Shown: positions 1 to 8,213 of the stretch, piece by piece | Layout of the letters: every line of letters begins with the position of its first letter | Numbering within the stretch: position 1 is the first letter of the stretch | NCBI RefSeq assembly: GCF_900099995.1 | Contig: NZ_FNCZ01000002.1 | Coordinates: 372,001-436,000, forward strand | Source: Winogradskyella thalassocola | Lineage (GTDB): Bacteria; Bacteroidota; Bacteroidia; Flavobacteriales; Flavobacteriaceae | Length of the DNA: 64,000 nucleotides | Direction of reading: 5' to 3' | Translations under genes and position numbers: made by a program | Notes under the pieces: generated by a model | Seen by the model: only the letters and a program-made list of their open reading frames with translations | What the model was told of the DNA's origin: nothing | Database searches by the model: none

Positions 1-1015
1 TATGAGTACCACTCAATTTATGGCAGTGCCTTATTCATTGAGCTCTGCTGATAACCTTTGGCAAAGAAATGGAGATGATGCAACTGCTATTACAGAAAAA
101 GTTGGTATTGGTACTTCAGAACCAGAAAGCTTATTGCATATCGAAAATGATGGTGAGACTAACGTGACTGATCTAAGAGTGCATTCAAATTTTGGACCGA
201 GCGATATTATATTAAGTGTTGGTCGTTTTTCAGAAACAAATAACAAAATTACTTCTAGTGGAGGTAATTTGACCATCAGCCGATATTTTGAAGATATGGG
301 TGAAACTCTTGATCTCTTGCATATAACACATGATGGAAACATAATAGCACCAAATAGTAATTATGTATATGATTCCCATGCGCTCACAACAAGAGGTTAT
401 AATGATAACAGATATTTGAAAAAGGGAGGCAATATTACTTCTGATAATATAGGGATTGGTAGAGATACACCTTCAAGTCTATTAGAAGTTGCCCATCAAG
501 ATGGAAGCCCTTCTTCATCAAGCCGCACCAATGCTTTTAGTATTCGCAATTTAGGTACCGGAAGATCGTGGCAATTTTATACACATTCTTCGGGTTATTT
601 AGAATTGTTTAATGATGGTAATCATAAAGGATCTTTTAATCCAAACTCTGGTGTTTACAATACAGTTTCAGACAGACGCCTAAAAAAAGACATCACAGCT
701 TTAGAAAATGGCACACTCAATAAAGTAATGCAACTCAACCCTGTAAGCTACTTAATGAAAGACCAAACGGATACTAAGCGTAACTTAGGTTTAATCTCTC
801 AAGAAGTACAAGTGATATTTCCAAGTATTACAAATTATGTTGAAGAATCAGACTTAATAACCTTGTCTTATACTGAGCTGATTCCAATTCTCATAAAAGC
901 ATTGCAAGAGCAACAAAATATTATTGATGGTCAACATTCAGAAAACATACAACAGAACCACGCTATTCAATCTTTGCTGCAGCGCATGGATGCGCTAGAA
1001 TCCGCAAATAATTAA
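1..1015 (+). CDS. Tail-fiber-like exported protein with S74 chaperone C-terminus (5' partial)
   Basis: The reading frame is open at the left edge, so this is the 3' part of a gene that begins upstream. The first visible residues, MSTTQFMAVPYSLS, match an internal stretch of the 794-residue neighbour (from its residue 112), so the first visible ATG is not the start. The body carries the fiber-type motif GIGTSEPESLLHI and a second copy, GIGRDTPSSLLEV. From visible residue 223 an S74 (intramolecular chaperone, autoprocessing) domain begins: Ser223-Asp224 followed by Lys228, then LNPVSY, LGLISQEVQ and a helical tail ending near LLQRMDALE. In known S74 proteins this domain trimerises the fiber and cuts itself off at the Ser of the SD motif. 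The signal peptide and N-terminal domain should lie outside the window. Role as a surface fiber is inferred. Confidence 0.85.
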   Translation, partial: MSTTQFMAVPYSLSSADNLWQRNGDDATAITEKVGIGTSEPESLLHIENDGETNVTDLRVHSNFGPSDIILSVGRFSETNNKITSSGGNLTISRYFEDMGETLDLLHITHDGNIIAPNSNYVYDSHALTTRGYNDNRYLKKGGNITSDNIGIGRDTPSSLLEVAHQDGSPSSSSRTNAFSIRNLGTGRSWQFYTHSSGYLELFNDGNHKGSFNPNSGVYNTVSDRRLKKDITALENGTLNKVMQLNPVSYLMKDQTDTKRNLGLISQEVQVIFPSITNYVEESDLITLSYTELIPILIKALQEQQNIIDGQHSENIQQNHAIQSLLQRMDALESANN

Positions 1016-1045
1016 ATATGTTTAACCAATAAACAAAAGCACATT

Positions 1046-1579
1046 ATGAAAAAATCAATTTTAACATTAATAACACTAATTGCTCTATTAACTTTTAGTT
1101 GTGAAACAGAAATTCCAGAAACCGATTCAACAGCTCCAACATTTAGTTTACACATTAAAAGCGCAAGATTTGAACATACGTTTACGCAAGATGACGATTT
1201 TAATAACATCACCCTTAAATTAAAAAATGATGCAGGTTATCAATTTACTCTAACAGGAGTTGATAATGGTGGAGTAAGAATGATGCGCTGGCAAGTGCCA
1301 AGTAATGATCATATAGAATTTGATAATGAAATATTAAGCCCTTGGACTATAAGAAATATATCACCTTTTAACAGAATGATTGAGTTTTTAGGTGACAGGA
1401 ATAACCCATATACTGCTGAGTTTCTAAATGGAAAATTCAGAGCGAAAGGAAACCAAGCATTTGCCGTTTTCAACATTTTTATATCAGATTTTGGTGGGGA
1501 ATCTGCTAATTATAACAATGCTTCTGCAGCATTAGATATAGCTATAGGCAATTGGGAAGCAGAAATTATTGAGAATTAA
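1046..1579 (+). CDS. Small lipoprotein of unknown function
   Basis: A 177-residue protein with a lipoprotein signal peptide: Lys at positions 2-3, a hydrophobic core, and a lipobox ending LLTFSC, with Cys19 as the predicted lipidated residue. The mature part is acidic and polar and shows no domain I recognise; the sequence looks beta-rich (for example KLKNDAGYQFTLTGV and AFAVFNIFISDFGG). It lies 30 bp after the fiber gene at the left edge and 72 bp before the next fiber gene, all on the same strand. The spacer after it holds a 3' remnant of a fiber gene (1584-1640), so the lipoprotein gene may sit where a fiber gene used to be. It is probably a partner of the fiber proteins at the cell envelope, but this is inferred only from position. 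Confidence 0.8.
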   Translation: MKKSILTLITLIALLTFSCETEIPETDSTAPTFSLHIKSARFEHTFTQDDDFNNITLKLKNDAGYQFTLTGVDNGGVRMMRWQVPSNDHIEFDNEILSPWTIRNISPFNRMIEFLGDRNNPYTAEFLNGKFRAKGNQAFAVFNIFISDFGGESANYNNASAALDIAIGNWEAEIIEN

Positions 1580-1583
1580 AAAA

Positions 1584-1640
1584 AGCTTATTAAATAACCT
1601 CATCTCACGTGTAGAAAAAATAGAAACCAATAACCAATAA
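1584..1640 (+). pseudogene. 3' remnant of an S74 fiber gene
   Basis: The spacer translates, in the frame starting at 1584, to SLLNNLISRVEKIETNNQ followed by a TAA stop at 1638-1640. The last 17 codons of the intact 794-residue fiber gene read almost the same (LNNLILRVEKIEANNQ, stop at 4034-4036). From 1596 to 1642 the DNA differs from 3992-4038 at only three of 47 positions. No start codon or upstream fiber sequence is attached, because the lipoprotein gene ends at 1579. I read this as the tail of a deleted or replaced fiber gene. Confidence 0.7.
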
Positions 1641-1651
1641 AAATCAGCACT

Positions 1652-4036
1652 ATGAAAGCATTTACGTTATTAATTGTATTAATCATTTCAAGTATAAGCT
1701 TTGCGCAGCAAGGCATTAACTACAAGGCACTTATTAAAGATGACCTAGGAAATGTTCTGGCCGACCAAACTATTGGTGTTCAGTTTCAAATACGTGAAGC
1801 CGCAGCAAATGGTAGTGTTGTTTATTCTGAAACACATACACCAACAACTGACGCTAACGGAATCATAGTTTTAAACATTGGTACAGGTACTACTACAGAT
1901 ACATTTAGTGCTATTGATTGGAGTAGCAATGAGCATTGGCTTAATCTACAAATTGATATTACAGGTGGCACGAATTATACAGATATGAGTAACACTCAAT
2001 TTATGGCTGTGCCTTATGCTTTAAGTGCTGTTAATGCAGCCACTAAAATAGACGATTTATCAGATGGTAATTCTGATACTAATGGTTCATCTCTATTCAT
2101 TGGTATAGATGCTGGGGAGAATGATGATGGTACTAGCAATAGAAATGTAGGTTTAGGATATAGATCACTTTACTTAAATACAAATGGAAATAATAATACC
2201 GCTAATGGATATCAAGCTTTAAGAAATAATTCTACAGGTACTAATAATATTGCTCTTGGAGCTTATTCATTATATAACAATACAACAGGGCGTTATAATT
2301 CGGCTAATGGAGCATCTGCTTTATTTTCTAATACTATGGGAGATTACAATACAGCTAACGGATATAGATCTTTATATAGTAATACTGAAGGAGATAATAA
2401 TACTGCAATAGGTGATCAATCGCTTAATTCCAATACAACAGGAAGTGATAACACAGCTTCTGGAAGTTCTACCTTAGAAAATAACACTACAGGTACAAAT
2501 AATACTGCTAACGGATATTATGCAATGCGGTTTAACACCACAGGCACTAATAATACAGCTATGGGCAGAAGTGCCTTAGTGTTAAACACCATAGGAAGTA
2601 ATAATGTTGCATTGGGTGTTGAGGCTTTACTTTCAAATACTGAAGGAACTGATAATACCGCTAACGGTTATAGAGCATTATATTCAAATACTATAGGAAT
2701 TTGGAATTCTGCATTGGGTAACAGAGCTTTATATTCTAATACCACAGGAAATAATAATAGTGCTCTAGGACGTTTAGCTTTGTATAGTAATACGTTAGGT
2801 AATGATAATACTGCATTAGGGCGTTCGGCTTTATATCTAAATACTGAAGGTAGTCGTAATACCTCTACTGGTCATTCTGCTTTATATTCTAACACCACAG
2901 GAGACGATAATACTGCAATGGGTCATAGTGCATTGTATTCCAATACAACAGGAGATGATAATACCGCAATGGGACATTCTGCTTTGAATTCCAATACTAC
3001 AGGAGAAGAAAACACCGCATTAGGATATTTTGCACTTTTTTCAAACACTACAGGTGAAAAAAACACTGCCTTAGGGACGAATTCATTATCAACAAATAAC
3101 ACTGGTTTCAATAACAGCGCCATGGGTTATAAAGCTTTAGAATCAAATACTACTGGATTTCAAAATACGGCAACAGGCTCAGAAGCATTAAAGAATAACA
3201 CAATAGGTTATTTCAATACCGCAACAGGACATAATTCGTTAGGGAGTAATACCACTGGAGATAATAATACAGCAATGGGCTATCATGCATTGGAAAGAAA
3301 TATAGACGGTAATGGCAATACAGCAATGGGTACTCAAGCATTAGATCGAAATGATGATGGTAGTGGTAATGTAGCTATCGGAACATTCTCATTAGGCTTC
3401 AATAGAAAAGGAGATAATAATACCGCGGTAGGACTTAGAGCCCTAGAAAATACTAGTACAGGACATAATAATACAGCTATTGGTGGAAGAGCTCTATCAG
3501 AACTTAATAATGGTGGATTCCTTATTGGTCCGAGTAATAATATTGGTATTGGCTATGAAGCAGAGGTACCATTTCCTACAGGTTCTAATCAAGTGCGTAT
3601 TGGAAATACCGACATTACTTATGCAGGTATACAAGTAGATTGGTCCATAACCTCAGACAAACGATGGAAAGACAACATACGTAAGTTACCCTATGGATTA
3701 GATATGGTGATGCAATTAAATCCTGTGGATTATATCCGTAAAAATAATGAACATAATACTCGCGAAATCGGATTTATAGCTCAAGAATTAGAAGAACTAC
3801 TTAATAAATTAGCCTACACCGATCAAGGTTTATTGACCAAAGATGATAAAGGCTATATGAGTGTGCGTTACAATGATTTTATTCCCTTGCTAACAAAAGC
3901 AATTCAAGAGCAGCAAGCTATTATTGAGAGTCAAAACTCACAAATTAAAACCATGTCAGCAGACAATTCCTCTTTAAAAACCACCCTTAACAACCTCATC
4001 TTACGTGTAGAAAAAATAGAAGCAAATAACCAATAA
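1652..4036 (+). CDS. Repeat-rich tail-fiber-like exported protein with S74 chaperone
   Basis: A 794-residue protein with a Sec signal peptide (cleavage likely after SISFAQ, near residue 19). Residues ~20-125 form the N-terminal domain shared with the 8214 and 9907 genes (GINYKALIKDDLGNV, then THTPTTDANGII and a FMAVPYALS end). Residues 165-623 are 27 tandem 17-residue units of consensus NTAxGxxALySNTTGdN, which suggests a left-handed beta-roll or beta-helix shaft. An S74 domain follows: Ser668-Asp669, Lys673, then LNPVDY, IGFIAQELEEL and a coiled-coil-like tail. By family knowledge the C-terminal domain drives trimer assembly and autocleavage. The start ATG at 1652 directly precedes the signal peptide. 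The 4047 lipoprotein gene starts 10 bp downstream. A surface adhesin or fiber is the most likely role; the target is unknown. Confidence 0.85.
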   Translation: MKAFTLLIVLIISSISFAQQGINYKALIKDDLGNVLADQTIGVQFQIREAAANGSVVYSETHTPTTDANGIIVLNIGTGTTTDTFSAIDWSSNEHWLNLQIDITGGTNYTDMSNTQFMAVPYALSAVNAATKIDDLSDGNSDTNGSSLFIGIDAGENDDGTSNRNVGLGYRSLYLNTNGNNNTANGYQALRNNSTGTNNIALGAYSLYNNTTGRYNSANGASALFSNTMGDYNTANGYRSLYSNTEGDNNTAIGDQSLNSNTTGSDNTASGSSTLENNTTGTNNTANGYYAMRFNTTGTNNTAMGRSALVLNTIGSNNVALGVEALLSNTEGTDNTANGYRALYSNTIGIWNSALGNRALYSNTTGNNNSALGRLALYSNTLGNDNTALGRSALYLNTEGSRNTSTGHSALYSNTTGDDNTAMGHSALYSNTTGDDNTAMGHSALNSNTTGEENTALGYFALFSNTTGEKNTALGTNSLSTNNTGFNNSAMGYKALESNTTGFQNTATGSEALKNNTIGYFNTATGHNSLGSNTTGDNNTAMGYHALERNIDGNGNTAMGTQALDRNDDGSGNVAIGTFSLGFNRKGDNNTAVGLRALENTSTGHNNTAIGGRALSELNNGGFLIGPSNNIGIGYEAEVPFPTGSNQVRIGNTDITYAGIQVDWSITSDKRWKDNIRKLPYGLDMVMQLNPVDYIRKNNEHNTREIGFIAQELEELLNKLAYTDQGLLTKDDKGYMSVRYNDFIPLLTKAIQEQQAIIESQNSQIKTMSADNSSLKTTLNNLILRVEKIEANNQ
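2144..3520 (+). repeat. Tandem 51-bp coding repeats (27 units of 17 residues)
   Basis: Twenty-seven head-to-tail units, each 17 codons, lie inside the 794-residue fiber gene with no change of phase. The most conserved positions are Asn1, Ala3, Gly5, Leu9, Asn12, Thr14 and Gly15. Units 15-17 are nearly identical to each other (HSALYSNTTGDD type), pointing to recent unit duplication, while the first and last units are more diverged. This length and pattern resemble beta-roll repeats of trimeric fibers but with a longer period than the 14-residue YadA head repeat. Confidence 0.9.
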
Positions 4037-4046
4037 AATCAAAATC

Positions 4047-4670
4047 ATGAAACTATACATAGTATTACTCGTACTTATTACCACGCTAACATCTTGCAAA
4101 GAAAGCAATGAAACAAATTCATTAAAACAAATTGAAATTACAGAAACAGCAACTGCGGAAGTAGTAAACAAAGAAACACCAATTAGCATTGAATCAGCAA
4201 ATAAAGGCACTTTTCTATGTGAAATTAACGGCAAAGATTGGGCTTACACCAAAGCATCAGGTATTGTTGATACACATGCAAAAACAAAAAAACGTACGGC
4301 AATAATGACGTTTACCAAGAAACTAGATAAAGGCTCAGAAAGTGTACAGTTGTTTTACGATGCAGACAGTTATCAGTTAGAAAAAGCTACAGCTATTCTA
4401 AAGACTCCCAAAAAAGGAGGTGGTACAATGAGTGCCATGTACCAATTGCTTAATGAAGGAGGTAAGCGTACACCAGATAGCGTAATTTCAGGAGTCATAG
4501 ATTTATCTAATGCTACAGTAGCATCTGGTACTGCTGAGGTTTCAAATATGAAAATCCGTTTTAAAGAAGATGAATTAGAAGATGCATCCATGGAGGTCAT
4601 AACTTTTTCATCATTAAAATTTAGTGGTGTAGGCTACTCAGATTTAGATAAAGTGTTCGGTAATAATTAA
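4047..4670 (+). CDS. Lipoprotein of unknown function
   Basis: A 207-residue protein with a lipoprotein signal (MKLYIVLLVLITTLTSC, predicted lipidated Cys17). After a polar Glu/Thr-rich linker of about 35 residues, the mature domain starts with a CEINGKDW motif. That kind of opening is common in small Bacteroidota envelope lipoproteins in which a short beta-sandwich follows (nGkdW). I cannot name the family. It starts 10 bp after the repeat-rich fiber gene and ends 17 bp before the next gene, so it is probably co-transcribed with both. An envelope-located partner of the fiber is plausible but not shown. Confidence 0.8.
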   Translation: MKLYIVLLVLITTLTSCKESNETNSLKQIEITETATAEVVNKETPISIESANKGTFLCEINGKDWAYTKASGIVDTHAKTKKRTAIMTFTKKLDKGSESVQLFYDADSYQLEKATAILKTPKKGGGTMSAMYQLLNEGGKRTPDSVISGVIDLSNATVASGTAEVSNMKIRFKEDELEDASMEVITFSSLKFSGVGYSDLDKVFGNN

Positions 4671-4687
4671 TTAAATACTTCACCACT

Positions 4688-6268
4688 ATGAAAACTATAA
4701 TCACACTCGCCTTTGTTGCTTTTAGCTATGTTGGTTTTGCGCAACTTATAGATAATTTCGGTAAAATAATAACTCATGAAATTATATTGAATAAACAAGA
4801 TGATGGTACTTATACAGGTGCAGTCGAATGGACAACAGGAGGCATCGATTCTCTGCAACGGTTTGTGATTAATGATCTGAGTATTAAAGCGCCAGTTATG
4901 GTTAGGATAGTTTCAAAAGCACCAAATTATAATATAGATCTTACATTTCACAAAAATAATTGGGATAGCGAGGAAGCTAAAATTTCTACCAACGGAAAGA
5001 AATTTGTGGATAAAATATTCAGGACTAAAAATTTGTTGGGTCTTGGTGTGAGTTCAGAGGTCGCTGGCATTCCCTATTTAATAAGCGTGAGGGTGGGTCT
5101 GCAATTTCCTTCTACCCAATCTATCATTCGTGTTACCGATGATAAGGAAGAATATACCAAGCATCTGCGTGGTCTCGGTATTCAAGGCGACCCCTTTGGT
5201 GGCAATTCTACCCCGAATACGTCACAAAGTACGGTTGCAACAACAGGAAGTTCTGATGAAAATAATACACTTTTGTACATTATTATAGGTCTCTTGTCAA
5301 TTATAGCAATACTGTTTGGCATATTCCTTTTTAAGAAAAAGCCTAGAAGCAACGCACTATTATTAATGCTTTGTTTCGGTTTTTCACAATTGATGATGTC
5401 TCAAAGTACAACACCAAGTAATGTGCCTATGGCTGATCAATCTGACGTTTTTTTGGATTATGCCAATAACAATGTGGCTAATCAAGTGCCGGTAACTTAC
5501 GATGATCCTGGTTTGATTCCTGCCATGGATAGAGACGCCTATGTGTCATACGATGGAGGTAAAACTTACGCGCTAATTAGATTAAGACCTAATCAAGGGG
5601 CAATTGAATTGTCTCCTGAAGATGCAGCAGAGGTCAATAGACAAATGCAAGAAGCTACCGATGATTTTAATCGAGATTTTAGGGATAATATGCCAGGAGA
5701 GGATACCGAAGGCGATCAAAGAACACTCCCCGTTGACCGAACTGCCGAAGAACTTGAACAATTAAGAAGGCAAGTGAGAAGGCTTCAAGCAGCTGTAGAA
5801 AGATTGGAGGCAGAGAATGAAGATGGTGATGACGACGAAACTGAAAACAATCCAGGCAATGAAATTTTAATCTACTGTGAAGTACGAGACGAATGCTTCA
5901 ATTGCATGAATAAACATTTGCAAGATTTTACGACCCATTACGCCTATTATATCCATTTACAAAACTATTATTTTTTCAAATCGACTGTGTTGAACGATTA
6001 CATCACTTGGGGTAATAGTATGTCTAGTTTGCCTGGAGGAGGAGGAATTGGGTGGACGTCAACTTTATTGCATAAAGTAAGACCTGCCATGAAAAAAATG
6101 AAGAAAGCCTATGATAGTAGATTTGATGATTATATAGCATCAATGGAAAAAGATCTCAGCAATATAAAAAATTGCGCATCTAGTATGCAGCTTGCCAGTT
6201 CAGGTACTTATGAAGCACAAGTAGCACAGTTGATACAAGCGCTAAAAGCTGCAAGAATCTCAAAATAA
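4688..6268 (+). CDS. Exported protein with internal membrane segment, second signal-like segment and coiled coil
   Basis: A 526-residue protein I cannot assign to a family. Residues 1-18 are a Sec signal peptide (ending YVGFAQ). Residues ~20-185 are a soluble beta-rich domain followed by a Ser/Thr/Asn linker. A strong transmembrane helix follows at ~195-214, then a basic FKKKPR stretch and a second hydrophobic run at ~222-238 (ALLLMLCFGFSQLMMSQ) that looks like another signal peptide. The rest includes an acidic, Gln-rich region, a coiled coil at ~352-378 (ELEQLRRQVRRLQAAVERLE) and a Cys-containing C-terminal helical domain (YCEVRDECFNCMNK). The layout suggests two exported proteins fused into one frame, held by a membrane hairpin with both ends outside the cytoplasm. 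The OmpA lipoprotein gene begins 10 bp downstream, so the two probably work together. Confidence 0.75.
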   Translation: MKTIITLAFVAFSYVGFAQLIDNFGKIITHEIILNKQDDGTYTGAVEWTTGGIDSLQRFVINDLSIKAPVMVRIVSKAPNYNIDLTFHKNNWDSEEAKISTNGKKFVDKIFRTKNLLGLGVSSEVAGIPYLISVRVGLQFPSTQSIIRVTDDKEEYTKHLRGLGIQGDPFGGNSTPNTSQSTVATTGSSDENNTLLYIIIGLLSIIAILFGIFLFKKKPRSNALLLMLCFGFSQLMMSQSTTPSNVPMADQSDVFLDYANNNVANQVPVTYDDPGLIPAMDRDAYVSYDGGKTYALIRLRPNQGAIELSPEDAAEVNRQMQEATDDFNRDFRDNMPGEDTEGDQRTLPVDRTAEELEQLRRQVRRLQAAVERLEAENEDGDDDETENNPGNEILIYCEVRDECFNCMNKHLQDFTTHYAYYIHLQNYYFFKSTVLNDYITWGNSMSSLPGGGGIGWTSTLLHKVRPAMKKMKKAYDSRFDDYIASMEKDLSNIKNCASSMQLASSGTYEAQVAQLIQALKAARISK

Positions 6269-6277
6269 ACAAACGCT

Positions 6278-7999
6278 ATGAAAAAACTAAGTCTTCTTTT
6301 ACTAGGTGTATTTGTCATCTATTCTTGTGGTAATAAATCAAGTGATTCTAAAAATTCTAGTACTATTGATAGTACTCCTTCACATACGAGCACAGAATCC
6401 AAGACATCTGAAAATGCAATTGATAATCCTTTCAAAGTTGCTACTAATTCCGAATTAAATGACCTATTTAATATGGGCAAAGGTATGCTTGAAGCCTCAG
6501 AAAAAAATGGCGATGCAGATTTTCAATTAGATACCGAAACCATACTCGATATGTTAGAAGAAAGTGGCGTGTCTCGTGAGTCCATGGAAAAGCTCATCAA
6601 TAATCCAGATAGCCTTAAAGTACTTGCACAACAAGCTATGAAAGCACGACAGGAAGCTAAAGAAGACATGCCTGTAATAAAAGAAAAGATTACAAAAGAG
6701 CAATTAGCCTCGAAAAAGACACCAACTGGTGTGTCTTTAGAAGAAGCTATTTTAATCGTTCAAACTGAATCAGGTCCAGAAGCCACAATGGCAAAACTGA
6801 AAACTATTGATTCTTTAGCAGGCACAAATATGATGTCTCAATTAGATCTTACAGAAGCCGGCTATGTGATGGGTGATGTAGAGCGGAAAAATGAAATTTC
6901 AGCCAGTGCTGAAGAAGAGCAAAAAATGAAAGAACTTCAAGATAAATCACGTCAAATGCATAGTGAAAAAGAGTCAGGAGAACTACTTGCTGAATTGGAA
7001 GCAACCGAAAAGGCGATCGCTTCAGGGAAATTAAAAGCGAGTCCTAGATATGAACGTGCCATTACATACAGAAAAAAAGCGGTCACTCATTTTCATAAAA
7101 ACATTGTTCGTAAATCGGAAGTCGCGAAACGAAAATTTAAAGCATTAAATCCAGATTTATTTTATGGAGATGAGGTCGGTGTAAGCTATGTGGGTAATCT
7201 TAATAAAACAGTGTATTTACCATTAGGACCATTGTCTTTTGCAGATGAGGTCGTACAGGTTAATCATCCACAACTTTTAACACAAGAGGTAAATAACGTT
7301 CTCGGAGAACCCGATGTTATAGAAACATTTGATGATGCTACTGGCATATATAGTCTTGGACTTGGCGGTACATTAACTATCCGTTTTACGGATAACGCTT
7401 TAGTAGATGTTAATGGACCCGATTTATATCTTTTTGAAATTGGCCAACTAGAACCCACAGATCTCGAAATATCAAAAGACGGAAAATCTTGGATAAAAAT
7501 CGGAAAGATTGATGGAGGAGTGGCTGAGGTAGATATTAGCTCGTTTGTAAAGCCCAACGAACTCTTTTATTATGTACGGTTTAAAGACCTTAAGGAAAAA
7601 AGTGGAGTACCAGGTGCTGATGTCGATGCCATTGCAGCTATTGGCTCTGCAATGCGATTAAATTTAGATAGTCAAGTATTATTCGATTCTGGTAAAAGTG
7701 AATTAAAACCTGAAGGTATAAATGCATTAAAAGAATTAGTAAGAAATATCACTGTACTCAAAAAAGGAAAAGTAATCGTTGAAGGTCATACCGATGATGT
7801 GGGCAGTGAATCAACCAATAAAGCCTTGTCACTAGCACGTGCTCAAAGTGTATCTAAGGCATTAAGACAGTTAATACCAAGCACTCAATTTAAATGGCAA
7901 GAAAAAGGCTATGGCGAATCTAAGCCTATAGTAGAGAATGATTCGGATGAACATAGAAGTAAGAACAGGCGCGTAGAAATATTGGTGGTGCCTAATTAG
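6278..7999 (+). CDS. OmpA-domain lipoprotein
   Basis: A 573-residue lipoprotein (lipobox VIYSC, predicted lipidated Cys17). Residues ~20-310 are polar, helical and Glu/Lys-rich. Residues ~320-462 form a beta-sandwich-like surface domain (LGEPDVIETF, SLGLGGTLTIRF, DLYLFEIGQ, LEISKDGKSW) of a kind found in large bacterial cell-surface proteins. Residues ~467-573 are a complete OmpA-family peptidoglycan-binding domain: FDSGKSELKPEG, VEGHTDDVGS, NKALSLARAQSV and SKNRRVEI are all present, including the Asp and Arg that bind diaminopimelate in the family. The predicted product is anchored in the outer membrane and grips the cell wall. It sits 10 bp after the 526-residue membrane-hairpin protein and between fiber genes, so it could anchor the fiber system; that link is inferred. 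Confidence 0.88.
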   Translation: MKKLSLLLLGVFVIYSCGNKSSDSKNSSTIDSTPSHTSTESKTSENAIDNPFKVATNSELNDLFNMGKGMLEASEKNGDADFQLDTETILDMLEESGVSRESMEKLINNPDSLKVLAQQAMKARQEAKEDMPVIKEKITKEQLASKKTPTGVSLEEAILIVQTESGPEATMAKLKTIDSLAGTNMMSQLDLTEAGYVMGDVERKNEISASAEEEQKMKELQDKSRQMHSEKESGELLAELEATEKAIASGKLKASPRYERAITYRKKAVTHFHKNIVRKSEVAKRKFKALNPDLFYGDEVGVSYVGNLNKTVYLPLGPLSFADEVVQVNHPQLLTQEVNNVLGEPDVIETFDDATGIYSLGLGGTLTIRFTDNALVDVNGPDLYLFEIGQLEPTDLEISKDGKSWIKIGKIDGGVAEVDISSFVKPNELFYYVRFKDLKEKSGVPGADVDAIAAIGSAMRLNLDSQVLFDSGKSELKPEGINALKELVRNITVLKKGKVIVEGHTDDVGSESTNKALSLARAQSVSKALRQLIPSTQFKWQEKGYGESKPIVENDSDEHRSKNRRVEILVVPN

Positions 8000-8213
8000 G
8001 TAAAGTGTATTCAATTTATCGAATTGGGAATTAAAAACACTGTAGAGCCCACGATACGATTTACATTATGAAAAGGCACAATTAAGGCATTAACTTTTGT
8101 TTTAGAGTAGTTTGAGTCTATGCTTATAATAACAAGATATAGAAAAAAATAAGTTTATGTTAACATCCTATGTTTTTATCTCACTAAAGGTAAATGCATA
8201 AACAGTAACCATT

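Noticed and set aside
2144..3520. Regular 51-bp repeats as a CRISPR array
   Set aside because: The repeats are in frame, vary between units and encode a regular 17-residue unit; there are no unique spacers.
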